DNA from: Clostridia bacterium
GTDB lineage: Bacteria > Bacillota > Clostridia > TANB77 > CAG-508
Assembly (NCBI GenBank): GCA_017404545.1
Contig: JAFRCC010000007.1
Coordinates: forward strand, 1-64,000
Direction of reading: 5' to 3'
DNA length: 64,000 bases
The position numbers and the translations under genes are program-made. The stretch's first letter is position 1; each line of letters begins with the position of its first letter. Positions 56,501 to 64,000 of this stretch are shown piece after piece. The notes beneath the pieces were generated by a model, which made no database searches, was not told where the DNA came from, and was given only the letters and a program-made list of their open reading frames with translations.

Positions 56501-58351
56501 TTATCTATCTCCAGCATCTGGATTTATCTTATCTTGAACTTCTTGTGTTTTTTGCTTCTCACTATTTATTCTAGCCTGTATATGAGATTCTAATTTCAAT
56601 ACAATATTATTCTTTTGTGCTGTATAGAAATCTGAGACAGCATCTCTTGCAGCACCTGCACCTCTTACTACTGCATCTTTTGCAGCAACAGCTCCGTCTC
56701 TTACTGCTCCTGCGCCTCTTATTACAGCATCTCTTGCAGCTCCTGCACCTCTTACTACTGCATCTTTCGCAGCAACGGCTCCGTCTCTTACTGCTCCTGC
56801 GCCTCTTATTGCTGCATCTTTTGCAGCACCTGCACCTCTTACTACTGCATCCTTTGCAGCAACAGCTCCGTCTTTTACTGCTCCTGCACCTCTTACTACT
56901 GCATCCTTTGTAGCAACGGCACCGTCTCTTACTGCTTCAGCGCCTCTTATTGCTCCATCTCTTACATATATAGCACCTCTTGCAACTGCTTCTTGTACAA
57001 CTTTAGCTTCTTTAGCTGAAAACTCACCTAATTTTTGTGCCATATCCCCTGCTTGTTTTAGTACATTTTCAAGTGTATCTGCCACATTCTTTTCAGCTTT
57101 ATGCTTTCCAATTCCAAGTTTTGCTCTTATACCTCCAATAAATAACATAAATTTATTTTGTTTTGCAGGTAATTGTTTTCCCTTTGAATATTGCAATGTA
57201 TCTTTAGCCTTTTGGGTATAATCTTTTAGCCACTCCTTTAATTCTTTTCTTAGATCAGCTACTTTTTTTATGTTTACCTTATCTGAGTTTATCTTTCCTT
57301 TGGTTTCTTCTATTCCATCAGTTAATGATTTATATACTTTTCCAGCATCAGTTTCAAGAAACATTTGCTCTTTTTCTTCTGTTTTCTTTATTTGAGCCTC
57401 TAGCTCTGCTCGCTTATATTCGTCTGTTGTTTTCTCTAGTTTAGCTTCTAGCTTTTCTTTTTCTCTAATCGTCTTTTCAAAATTTTTTATTATTGGAAGC
57501 TTTCTTAAATCATGCAAATCTCCTTTTTTCTTTGCAAGCTCTGCTCTATCCTCTAATAATTGTGTTTCAAAAGCTTGCTCATCTTCGTCTATCTGAGCTT
57601 CACGACCCTTATACTCTTTCTTTAATTCTGCGATTCTATCTTTGTACTGCCCCTGCAATTTTTTTGTTTTTTCACTTGTCTCCATATATAAAGCGCCACT
57701 CTCAGCTATATCGGCTTCAAATTCTTTAAATCTTTTTTGAGAAAGAGCTCTCTCTGCACGCCTTCTTTCTTCTTTAGCTTGATTTAATTCTTTCATTAAT
57801 TGGGCTAGAGTTTTTGAGTTATCCGTTGATAAATCCTCTGGGGCTTTCTCTGGTCTTTCGTCTGCTGCAGTATTTTCACGATTTTCAGTTGTTTCTTCCC
57901 TTTCAATATTGTTTTTTGCCTTTGCTTTAAAAGCATTAGAAATTCCATATACATCGTCATATGATATAATTTCACCTTGCTTGAATCTTTCCCAGTTATC
58001 CATAGTCTTCTTACTCATTTTCTCTACCATTTCAATTCCTTCAACTATGAATTGTCTTTTTTCTTTATACTTTTTGTTTAACTGCTCTTTTGTTTCATCG
58101 CTCTGTCCAATCATAGCATCCTGAAAATCAAAATCTAATTCTTCAAGTAATTTCTGCGCCTCCTGTTTTGAGTCCTCACAATCCATAGGTATAAATGTTT
58201 CATAATCATTTATATCCTCCATACTAACAGATTTAACATCTTTCTCTATAGGTAACCAATATGCTCCATAGTATGCTATTGTACTCATTTCTTCTGCAAT
58301 AGCTTCTCTATTATCTATATATTCTAAAATCTCTTCTATTGACCTTGCCAT
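56501..58351 (-). CDS. Coiled-coil protein with 11-mer amphipathic repeats
   Basis: 616 residues, not recognised. Residues 1-150 are acidic and helical, about 150-190 is a low-complexity linker, and about 190-400 is a long charged coiled coil (KEERRRAERALSQKRFKEFE, EKEKLEAKLEKTTDEYKRAE). Residues 462-570 are units of 11 and 18 residues (AKDAVVRGAGA, VRDGAVAAKDAVVRGAGA) with Ala/Val on one face and Lys/Arg/Asp on the other, like LEA proteins, apolipoproteins or synuclein, which bind membranes or stabilise them. No signal peptide and no transmembrane helix. AAAGGAG before the ATG. 27 bases after a 50-aa gene and transcribed with it. Confidence 0.88.
   Translation of the reverse strand: MARSIEEILEYIDNREAIAEEMSTIAYYGAYWLPIEKDVKSVSMEDINDYETFIPMDCEDSKQEAQKLLEELDFDFQDAMIGQSDETKEQLNKKYKEKRQFIVEGIEMVEKMSKKTMDNWERFKQGEIISYDDVYGISNAFKAKAKNNIEREETTENRENTAADERPEKAPEDLSTDNSKTLAQLMKELNQAKEERRRAERALSQKRFKEFEADIAESGALYMETSEKTKKLQGQYKDRIAELKKEYKGREAQIDEDEQAFETQLLEDRAELAKKKGDLHDLRKLPIIKNFEKTIREKEKLEAKLEKTTDEYKRAELEAQIKKTEEKEQMFLETDAGKVYKSLTDGIEETKGKINSDKVNIKKVADLRKELKEWLKDYTQKAKDTLQYSKGKQLPAKQNKFMLFIGGIRAKLGIGKHKAEKNVADTLENVLKQAGDMAQKLGEFSAKEAKVVQEAVARGAIYVRDGAIRGAEAVRDGAVATKDAVVRGAGAVKDGAVAAKDAVVRGAGAAKDAAIRGAGAVRDGAVAAKDAVVRGAGAARDAVIRGAGAVRDGAVAAKDAVVRGAGAARDAVSDFYTAQKNNIVLKLESHIQARINSEKQKTQEVQDKINPDAGDR
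56640..56965 (-). repeat. 33/54-bp tandem repeats encoding 11- and 18-residue units
   Basis: In-frame repeats of 33 bp (11 residues) and 54 bp (18 = 7 + 11 residues), highly similar at DNA level and GC-richer than the rest of the gene. Recent duplication is likely and copy number may vary. Confidence 0.9.
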
Positions 58352-58378
58352 TTATCATCTCTCCTTTTTCTCTTGTAA

Positions 58379-58531
58379 TTACTTATCTAAAATAGAATTT
58401 ATCTTTGCTTCTATTTCATCTTCTCTTTTCTTTAATTTTTTTACATATTCTTCAAGCTGATCGGCTGAAGTATTATCTAAATCTACAATAGCTCCGTCAA
58501 TTACCATCTTACCTAATTTTTCTTCTTCCAT
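58379..58531 (-). CDS. 50-residue acidic/helical small protein
   Basis: 50 residues (MEEEKLGKMVIDGAIVDLDN...), read directly from the minus strand. AGGAGG lies 5 bases before the ATG at 58531 and a consensus promoter sits just upstream, so it is a real gene. The first half is acidic with a short hydrophobic strand (MVIDGAIVDL). The second is a charged helix (ADQLEEYVKKLKKREDEIEA). It is cotranscribed with the 616-aa coiled-coil gene and may be its partner. No homologue recognised. Confidence 0.8.
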   Translation of the reverse strand: MEEEKLGKMVIDGAIVDLDNTSADQLEEYVKKLKKREDEIEAKINSILDK

Positions 58532-58563
58532 AATTTCCTCCTATGTACAATTATCTTATTTTG

Positions 58564-58592
58564 ATTATATAGTTAATCTGTATAATTTTCAA
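58564..58592 (-). promoter_or_regulatory. Promoter of the 50-aa/616-aa unit
   Basis: Minus strand TTGAAA (58592-58587), 17-base spacer, TATAAT (58569-58564), 33 bases before the ATG at 58531. Confidence 0.75.
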
Positions 58593-58639
58593 TAAATTAA
58601 TGTGTTGTTTGCATTACATTTTCATTACGTTTTTATTAC

Positions 58640-58674
58640 AAAAAGAGCTTGCAAAAATTTGCAAGCTCTTTTTT
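58640..58674 (-). terminator. Terminator after the 59-aa gene
   Basis: AAAAAGAGCTTGC and its complement around a short AAAAATTT loop, with A/T runs on both sides. It starts within the stop codon of the 59-aa gene. Confidence 0.92.
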
Positions 58675-58852
58675 ATCTATCTTCATCTACAAAATGTGTT
58701 GGGGGTAATGTTTGTTTTTTATTTTTACTTTTATCTTCTAACCCATGATCTTTTCTATATGTTTCTGGATCATCAATCATTTTATTTAATTCTTCCATAA
58801 TTTTATTTGCTTCATCTAAAATATCACTTTGTGTTGTTTTTTCTTTACTCAT
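58673..58852 (-). CDS. 59-residue acidic small protein
   Basis: 59 residues (MSKEKTTQSDILDEANKIME...), read directly from the minus strand. GGAGGG lies 6 bases before the ATG at 58852, which itself is one base after the stop of the 140-aa gene. Charged and helical in the first 35 residues, with a Lys-rich linker and TLPPTHFVDEDR tail. Last gene of the HD-protein unit. Not recognised. Confidence 0.8.
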   Translation of the reverse strand: MSKEKTTQSDILDEANKIMEELNKMIDDPETYRKDHGLEDKSKNKKQTLPPTHFVDEDR

Positions 58853-58853
58853 A

Positions 58854-59276
58854 CTAATCCCTCCATAAAGATTTTAAAAATCTCTTTATTTTTTTTAATA
58901 TACCAAAAATTCTACTTTTCTTATCGATTACAGCAATTGCTGTAGATTCATCTTTATTATCTTCTCTTGTTGAATTGTAGTTTCTTCTATTAAATTCAAT
59001 ACCTTTATAACTATTTGTTTTGATACTTTTTTTATATAAAGTATCTAACTCGCTCCAGATTTTTTTTTCTTCATTAGTACATAAAAAGTCTGAATAAATT
59101 ATAGATAAAATAGCTCTTGCTTCTTCCGACATATCAGAGTTTATTGGAACATATTTTGTGTCCATACTATTTCCAATAATATTTATTATGTCCTCTGGAA
59201 TCTTAGATTTCAATTCATCACTAAAATTATTAATTGCATAATACACTTCTGTGTATGCTTTTCCATAATTATCCAT
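58854..59276 (-). CDS. 140-residue protein of unknown function
   Basis: 140 residues (MDNYGKAYTEVYYAINNFSDEL...), mainly helical. Residues 1-90 look like a compact domain (KIPEDIINIIGNSMDTKY, EEARAILSIIYSDFLCTNEEKKIWSEL), and the C-terminus is strongly basic with IFGILKKIKRFLKSLWRD, which could sit on a membrane surface. The same basic helical ending is not seen in the partners. It starts 11 bases after the stop of the 1175-aa gene and ends one base before the next ATG, so it is in a tight operon. No family recognised. Confidence 0.82.
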   Translation of the reverse strand: MDNYGKAYTEVYYAINNFSDELKSKIPEDIINIIGNSMDTKYVPINSDMSEEARAILSIIYSDFLCTNEEKKIWSELDTLYKKSIKTNSYKGIEFNRRNYNSTREDNKDESTAIAVIDKKSRIFGILKKIKRFLKSLWRD

Positions 59277-59287
59277 ATTCCTACCTC

Positions 59288-62200
59288 TTAATCTCTGTCG
59301 TTTCTTGAGTTACTAAATTTATCTCTAATGTTGTTTATTATTTCTCTTACTTTAGCCCTAATTCTGCAGAATAAGCTCATATCTTTTGGATTCTTAACAA
59401 TACTTTTTACATCTTCTTTTGTCATCATCTTTGGATTTGAAGGATTAAATTTTAAATCCTTATCTAACATGTATTGAGCTATTTCCTGTTTTACACTATT
59501 CCAATCTTTACTTATATGTAAATTTGGAACACTATAGCTATCTAAAACATCTGGTATATATAGTTTTCCAGATTTATTTTCGTAATGTCTATCGTTTATA
59601 CTTCTTGCAAAATCTCTTAGTGCAATTGCTGCATCCGTTCTTAAATATCTTATATCTAAATTGTCTTTTAAATCTTTATAAAACATTACATTTTTATCTT
59701 CATAAAAGAATCTCGTCCTATCTAAAGCATCTGCATCTTTTAAATATATACACATAAGTTTACATCTTTCTAAATCCTCAGATTTAACATTTTCTTTTTT
59801 GCAAAGTCCCATGAACACATCTTCGTTGAATTTATTTTTATTTTCTTCATATACCTCATGATATTCAATTGCAACTTTTACAAGAGCTATTTGGCTATCT
59901 GTATATTTTCTTGTTCCATCAGAATTTAATTCTTTCTTCATGTAAAACTCTGCTGCTAAAGCACTTGGATAAGCATGTGGAATTAAATCCTTGTCATGTC
60001 TTTTCCCTGGTCCCATTCCATTCCATACACCATCTCTACCAACATCATGATATTTAGCAGCTTGAATTACTAAATCCATATCGCCAAGTATTTTACCATC
60101 ATTTTGAGCAAGTAAGTATGAAAATAATACAACGTTATTTATATGTCTACGGCCATGCCAATCTGGCTCACCTTTTGGAATATCATATTCTCTAAGCTGC
60201 TCTATTTCTTTAATAGCTTTTTTTACGGCTTCTCCACCTTTAATTGTAGTTCCTTGTATATTTTGATTTAGTAAATTTTGTATAACTACGCTCTCATTTT
60301 CATATGTTATTCCACTTATTTGTCTGGATGCATATTTATAATAATCATACCAGTCGTGACTTGTATCATATTCATACCACCAAAATTGTTTTTCTAGCTT
60401 ATCAACTTGTTCTTTAGAAACATCTTTCATCTTTTGCATACATAATTTGTATTTATCTGGATCTAAACTATTAAATTTTGCTTCCATTTTTCCCAGTTTA
60501 TCATCCATTACTTTATATGAAAACAACTTGTGATATAGCTCTTTGTGTACTAAATCACCATATTTTGAACATGGTGATCCATCATCAGCCACATTCCAAC
60601 CTAATATTTCTTTTTGTATAGTTCCAGATCTTGCTCTATCAAAATCTACAACTATTTCTCTTATTAATTGTAAGAATCTATTCATCTTATTAGGATCATT
60701 CAAATCATCGTTCGTGTAGCTTAATAGCTCAACTTCTTTTTTATCCATTTCAACTCTTTCTTTAATTAGAATATGAGTTCTATCAACAATGGTTTTCTTT
60801 AATCCCTTTTCTCTTGCATCATCTATTGTTTTTTTCCATTTAGGATCCGAAGAAAGTTCAGCCTCAATAACTGATTGTCTGTGAATCATATCGTTCATTT
60901 TTCCCCAATCAACTACTCCTCCTAAAACTTCTGTCGTAAGAATTTCTTCATCACCTAACGTTCTGTTAAAATAACTACTTAATGGTGGCTCAACAAAAGA
61001 AATTGTATAGGATGGCTGCATTTTAAATATACTATCGTCTTCATATCTATAGTTCTTTCTCTCTAATTCATCTTCATTATGTCTTCTTATTGTGTCATCT
61101 AGCTGTGTTTCTGGCGTACAAAACTTAGATTTAAATACATCGTCCAATCTATAAGCTTCAAATTTTTTAGAAAAAGTCCATCCTCCTACATCATATGGTG
61201 CAGACTTTATAACAGCCCTTTCATCCATATTTGCAAAACCATAACATATTCCATTAATTGGAGGGTGCGATAAATTCTTTGAACCTCCAAAACATGCACA
61301 AATTAAATGGTTTCTAATTTTCTTTGAATTCCAATCCATTAGAGGAGTTGATTCGTCACTATTAAATTTTGAATATGCCTCTAACGAGGAAAATTCAAAG
61401 AAACAGTCATCTGGCATTAAGTATGCCTCTTCTCCTCCCACAATAATTTTATCACTTTCTTTGGGCATATATAATTTTTTATTCTTCAACCTTGTAAAAA
61501 AAGTTCTAAAATTTGTATCTAATACAGATTTTGGAATGTTTATTTCTCCTATGCTATCAGATAATTCATAAATTTCTTTAAGTTTTTCTACATTACATTC
61601 CATTACTTTTTTAGAAAATTCTATATACAATTTTATTGTCGCATTCGATTTTTTTATAAGCTCAAATTCCTTTTGATATATTGAATTTGTTGGATTATAA
61701 CCTTTTATATTAGTCAAATAATCATTAATCTCACTATCACTCCAATTAGTTGCAGCAATCGTCCTTTCATAATCTTGGCCAAAATATGTATTTAATCTCT
61801 TGGCAGTTTTTAAATCTTGTCCGAATACTTTCTCAAAAATAAGTTGTCTCATCTTATCTGTATCAGATAGTTTAAAATATTCTTCATCTAAAGTTCTATT
61901 TATTATATCGCCTCTTTTAGCTCGTTGCATTTCAGAAAAACTTTTATATTTATATTTATTCTTCTCTGTCATTATAGTTAGTATTTTCATAAACGAATTT
62001 GATGCATCTTGATTTGCTTTTAGAGATTTCATATATAAGCCAAAACCAATGTCATTATTTATAATATTTGAATACTCTTTTAAATTACTTAGCAAATCAT
62101 CTACCAACGGAATCCAATCCATATTCATTTTGCTTAAATAGTCTATAGAATCACATAAAAAATTGAATTCTTTATTGCTTAATGATAAAATTTTCTCCTG

Positions 62201-62815
62201 TATTTGTGGATACATAGTAATAACTGTTATTTTTTCTCCAAGTCTCATATACTTATCTGTTAGTAATCTAAAATCGACAGTTTGTAATATTTCATCATTT
62301 ACATTAAATAGTTCTTCTACTCTTCTTTTTATCTTACCTCGATCAGCACCATTTATTTTTTCTGCTTGCATTATTCTATCTATTGCATGTTCATCGTATG
62401 TTGTTGTAGTTAGTCTTAATATTATATTTTCATATTTCTGATAATAGGGCATACTATGACTAAAAAAGTTTAAGGCTGCTTTATCTCCTCCGTATGCTCC
62501 AAGTATTGATCTTATATGGCTCTCAGATAAATTCTGGCTTGCTACTTTGCTTCTAAGCCAACTGTATTGAGGATCTGTGCTTATTTTTTTTCTCAACTTA
62601 CTCGAAATTACAGAGCTATTAATTGCGTATACAAAAACATCCTTGTCAAATGCATAATTATTTTTGAAAAACTCCATAATATTCTTTTCTTCCTTAAATG
62701 TTGCTAATATTTTCATCTTTTGAAAAGCCGACATGTTATTTATATTATCAAAATTTCTAAATTCCTCAATTCTTTTTTCTTCATCTACTATAGAAATTAA
62801 TTCTTGGAATGTCAT
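59288..62815 (-). CDS. 1175-residue protein with C-terminal HD phosphohydrolase domain
   Basis: 1175 residues. Residues 1-430 are alpha-helical, with helix-rich repeats that I cannot name. Residues about 440-720 form a second domain with many aromatic and Arg/His residues (RNHLICACFGGSK, GGWTFSKKFEAYRLDDVF, RRHNEDELERKNYRYED). The C-terminal 870-1060 region has HD signatures in order: H near 887 (GEPDWHGRRHINNVV), HD near 922 (KYHDVGRDG), H in PHAYPSALAAEF and D in LKDADALDRTRF near 1028. HD enzymes cleave phosphate esters of nucleotides or nucleic acids. The substrate cannot be deduced. No signal peptide and a basic C-terminus. AAAGGAG before the ATG. Confidence 0.85.
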   Translation of the reverse strand: MTFQELISIVDEEKRIEEFRNFDNINNMSAFQKMKILATFKEEKNIMEFFKNNYAFDKDVFVYAINSSVISSKLRKKISTDPQYSWLRSKVASQNLSESHIRSILGAYGGDKAALNFFSHSMPYYQKYENIILRLTTTTYDEHAIDRIMQAEKINGADRGKIKRRVEELFNVNDEILQTVDFRLLTDKYMRLGEKITVITMYPQIQEKILSLSNKEFNFLCDSIDYLSKMNMDWIPLVDDLLSNLKEYSNIINNDIGFGLYMKSLKANQDASNSFMKILTIMTEKNKYKYKSFSEMQRAKRGDIINRTLDEEYFKLSDTDKMRQLIFEKVFGQDLKTAKRLNTYFGQDYERTIAATNWSDSEINDYLTNIKGYNPTNSIYQKEFELIKKSNATIKLYIEFSKKVMECNVEKLKEIYELSDSIGEINIPKSVLDTNFRTFFTRLKNKKLYMPKESDKIIVGGEEAYLMPDDCFFEFSSLEAYSKFNSDESTPLMDWNSKKIRNHLICACFGGSKNLSHPPINGICYGFANMDERAVIKSAPYDVGGWTFSKKFEAYRLDDVFKSKFCTPETQLDDTIRRHNEDELERKNYRYEDDSIFKMQPSYTISFVEPPLSSYFNRTLGDEEILTTEVLGGVVDWGKMNDMIHRQSVIEAELSSDPKWKKTIDDAREKGLKKTIVDRTHILIKERVEMDKKEVELLSYTNDDLNDPNKMNRFLQLIREIVVDFDRARSGTIQKEILGWNVADDGSPCSKYGDLVHKELYHKLFSYKVMDDKLGKMEAKFNSLDPDKYKLCMQKMKDVSKEQVDKLEKQFWWYEYDTSHDWYDYYKYASRQISGITYENESVVIQNLLNQNIQGTTIKGGEAVKKAIKEIEQLREYDIPKGEPDWHGRRHINNVVLFSYLLAQNDGKILGDMDLVIQAAKYHDVGRDGVWNGMGPGKRHDKDLIPHAYPSALAAEFYMKKELNSDGTRKYTDSQIALVKVAIEYHEVYEENKNKFNEDVFMGLCKKENVKSEDLERCKLMCIYLKDADALDRTRFFYEDKNVMFYKDLKDNLDIRYLRTDAAIALRDFARSINDRHYENKSGKLYIPDVLDSYSVPNLHISKDWNSVKQEIAQYMLDKDLKFNPSNPKMMTKEDVKSIVKNPKDMSLFCRIRAKVREIINNIRDKFSNSRNDRD

Positions 62816-62844
62816 TTTAAAACTCCTTTTTACGTGTATTTAAT

Positions 62845-62874
62845 AGAGCAGATTTCATATTCAAAATCTGCTCT
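62845..62874 (-). terminator. Hairpin between the right-edge gene and the HD gene
   Basis: AGAGCAGATTT (62845-62855) and AAATCTGCTCT (62864-62874) with an 8-base loop. ATTAAATA, not a U run, follows on the minus strand, so termination is probably partial. I see no promoter between it and the HD gene, so the HD gene likely depends on readthrough. Confidence 0.55.
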
Positions 62875-62894
62875 ATATTTTAGTTATCTATTTA

Positions 62895-64000
62895 TTATAA
62901 TACAAAATCATCATCATCCCACACTTTTTGATCCGTGTGACCATCTGCTTTCTTGATTGGTCTACCTTGACTATCCATTGAATTTAATGCTCTGTCTTTT
63001 CTACTATGATGATGTTCATATCTTTGATATGTTCTTGGATCTCCATCAGTTAATGTTGGAGACTTATACATATCTGACCTTCCTTGGTCATTATTTATAG
63101 TTGCTCTACCATTACGATCTTTACCATGGTAATTTATTGTTGATTTTTGTGCTCTTCTATATCTAGGTGATAAACCTTGGGTTAATACTTCTCCTAAACC
63201 AGACATTGCTCCAATAGCGTACACTTGTGGTATATCAAATGAATAATTTCCTCCAGAAATTACCTTGCCAGGAACTACTTGTGGAGGTATATCATATCCT
63301 TCAATTACCTTCTTAAAAGTATATGGTATTTTAGCAGGAATATCCTCCCAACCAACTATACCTCTCGTTGTAATTGTTTTAGTCCCTGTAACTTTTTTCA
63401 TTAAATCCATTGCAACATCTGATGCACTCCAACCTTGAGCCATCGTTGCAGCACTTCCACGAGGAATCCCCCATGCAAACTGAGTAGCTTCATTAAATGC
63501 TTGAAGATTATTTGAATTTGATTCCATATATCTTAAAAATGCATCCTTAACCTCAGATGGCATATAATCTGTTAATGTTGATAATGATGCTCCCTCTGTA
63601 ATACCAGATAAATCTTGGTATGTTTCAGAAAATTCATTTAATCCAGGGTGTTCATTAATATATTGCTTAATTTGTGGTATACTTGTTGACCATTCAACGT
63701 GCTTACCATTTAAAGGATCTGTGAATGAAACATTAAATCCTTGTATTTGCGTTGCATCTGACGAAAAATGTACTGATGGGTGTGGCCCCTTATATTGACC
63801 TAGTCTTGCACACCAATACGCATCTCCTCCTCTTTGTAAATCACCAAAAGTTGCATTGTCATATGAAATAGGAACATCTTTTGTATATGTAACCTCTCGT
63901 TGTATATCTCCAATTTTAGGTCTATGTTGTATTATTGTTTTTTCTCCCTGAATATACTCTACGTGTCCATCAACATGTTTTCCTGGTATTATAGTGTCTT
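62895..64000 (-). CDS. Unknown protein, C-terminal 367 residues (partial, runs off right edge)
   Basis: The minus-strand frame is open from the stop at 62895 to the window end, so the N-terminus is missing and an internal ATG at 63563 is not the likely start. Visible part: HVDGHVEYIQ, KGPHPSVHFSSDATQIQG and GGDAYWCARLGQYKG near the left of the fragment, a central helical part (DAFLRYMESNSNNLQAFNEATQFAWG, SASDVAMDLMKKVTG), and a polar C-terminus rich in Arg, His, Asp and Gly (EHHHSRKDRALNSMD, KVWDDDDFVL). No family recognised. It is upstream of and in line with the HD gene, so it belongs to the same cluster. Confidence 0.8.
   Translation of the reverse strand, partial: DTIIPGKHVDGHVEYIQGEKTIIQHRPKIGDIQREVTYTKDVPISYDNATFGDLQRGGDAYWCARLGQYKGPHPSVHFSSDATQIQGFNVSFTDPLNGKHVEWSTSIPQIKQYINEHPGLNEFSETYQDLSGITEGASLSTLTDYMPSEVKDAFLRYMESNSNNLQAFNEATQFAWGIPRGSAATMAQGWSASDVAMDLMKKVTGTKTITTRGIVGWEDIPAKIPYTFKKVIEGYDIPPQVVPGKVISGGNYSFDIPQVYAIGAMSGLGEVLTQGLSPRYRRAQKSTINYHGKDRNGRATINNDQGRSDMYKSPTLTDGDPRTYQRYEHHHSRKDRALNSMDSQGRPIKKADGHTDQKVWDDDDFVL

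Noticed and set aside
56617..56913. Leu-rich plus-strand frame opposite the 616-aa repeat protein
   Set aside because: Periodic reverse reading of the 11-mer repeats. No ribosome site.
63563..63565. ATG at 63563 as the start of the right-edge gene
   Set aside because: The frame stays open through the window end and there is no ribosome site at this ATG, so it is an internal Met.

Overview
The window is AT-rich DNA from a low-GC Gram-positive bacterium, most likely an uncultured gut-type member of the Clostridia. This is inferred from a complete Spo0A, a T-box leader on ileS, an LPxxG-type wall-anchored protein, a dockerin-like domain, Shine-Dalgarno sites on nearly every gene, frequent TTG/GTG starts and a nusA operon in Firmicutes order. 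No rRNA, CRISPR array, phage or replication origin was seen. One tRNA (Thr, GGT) is present. Two genes are cut by the window edges, one at each end.

Layout. 1-3164: an accessory block on the minus strand with two paralogous receiver-like proteins (one carrying AT-hooks and long acidic repeats) and a small two-helix VirB2/TrbC-like membrane protein. 3371-9136: spo0A, a YigZ-family gene, a flavoprotein, a PLP enzyme of the methionine gamma-lyase/YnbB family and a WG-repeat protein. 9222-12689: a two-component system and an LPxxG surface protein. 12818-18793: groL-groS, pyrG with a probable attenuator, a GC-richer orphan gene with a folded leader, a GlmU-like acyltransferase and deoD. 18832-27835: an ECF sigma/anti-sigma pair, a transglutaminase-like membrane protein joined to a dockerin reading frame, ileS behind its T-box, a GC-richer nucleotidyltransferase-like gene and a lipoprotein. 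27981-32624: an alpha/beta hydrolase, three zinc-ribbon/Tim44-like proteins and ychF. 32946-37273: tRNA-Thr, then tsaE-tsaB-rimI and a Lon-family protease. 37337-48931: rimO, an RNase E/G-type gene, pth, truB (broken by one extra base), a DHH phosphoesterase, rbfA, infB, rnpM, nusA, rimP and trmL. 49058-56352: mutS2, tuf, fusA, rpsG and rpsL. 56501-64000: an unrecognised cluster encoding a coiled-coil protein with synuclein/LEA-like 11-mer repeats, two tiny proteins, a 140-aa protein, a 1175-aa HD-domain protein and a truncated protein that runs off the right edge.

The housekeeping part is mostly translation: tRNA modification, ribosome maturation, initiation, elongation and charging. The least understood parts are the two ends, three isolated GC-richer genes (16950, 21236, 26407) and a family of GGGGACG-ended palindromes placed between genes at four sites. 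Many transcription units show good sigma-A promoters (TTGACA/TATAAT with 17-bp spacing) and intrinsic terminators, which lets most operons be delimited.
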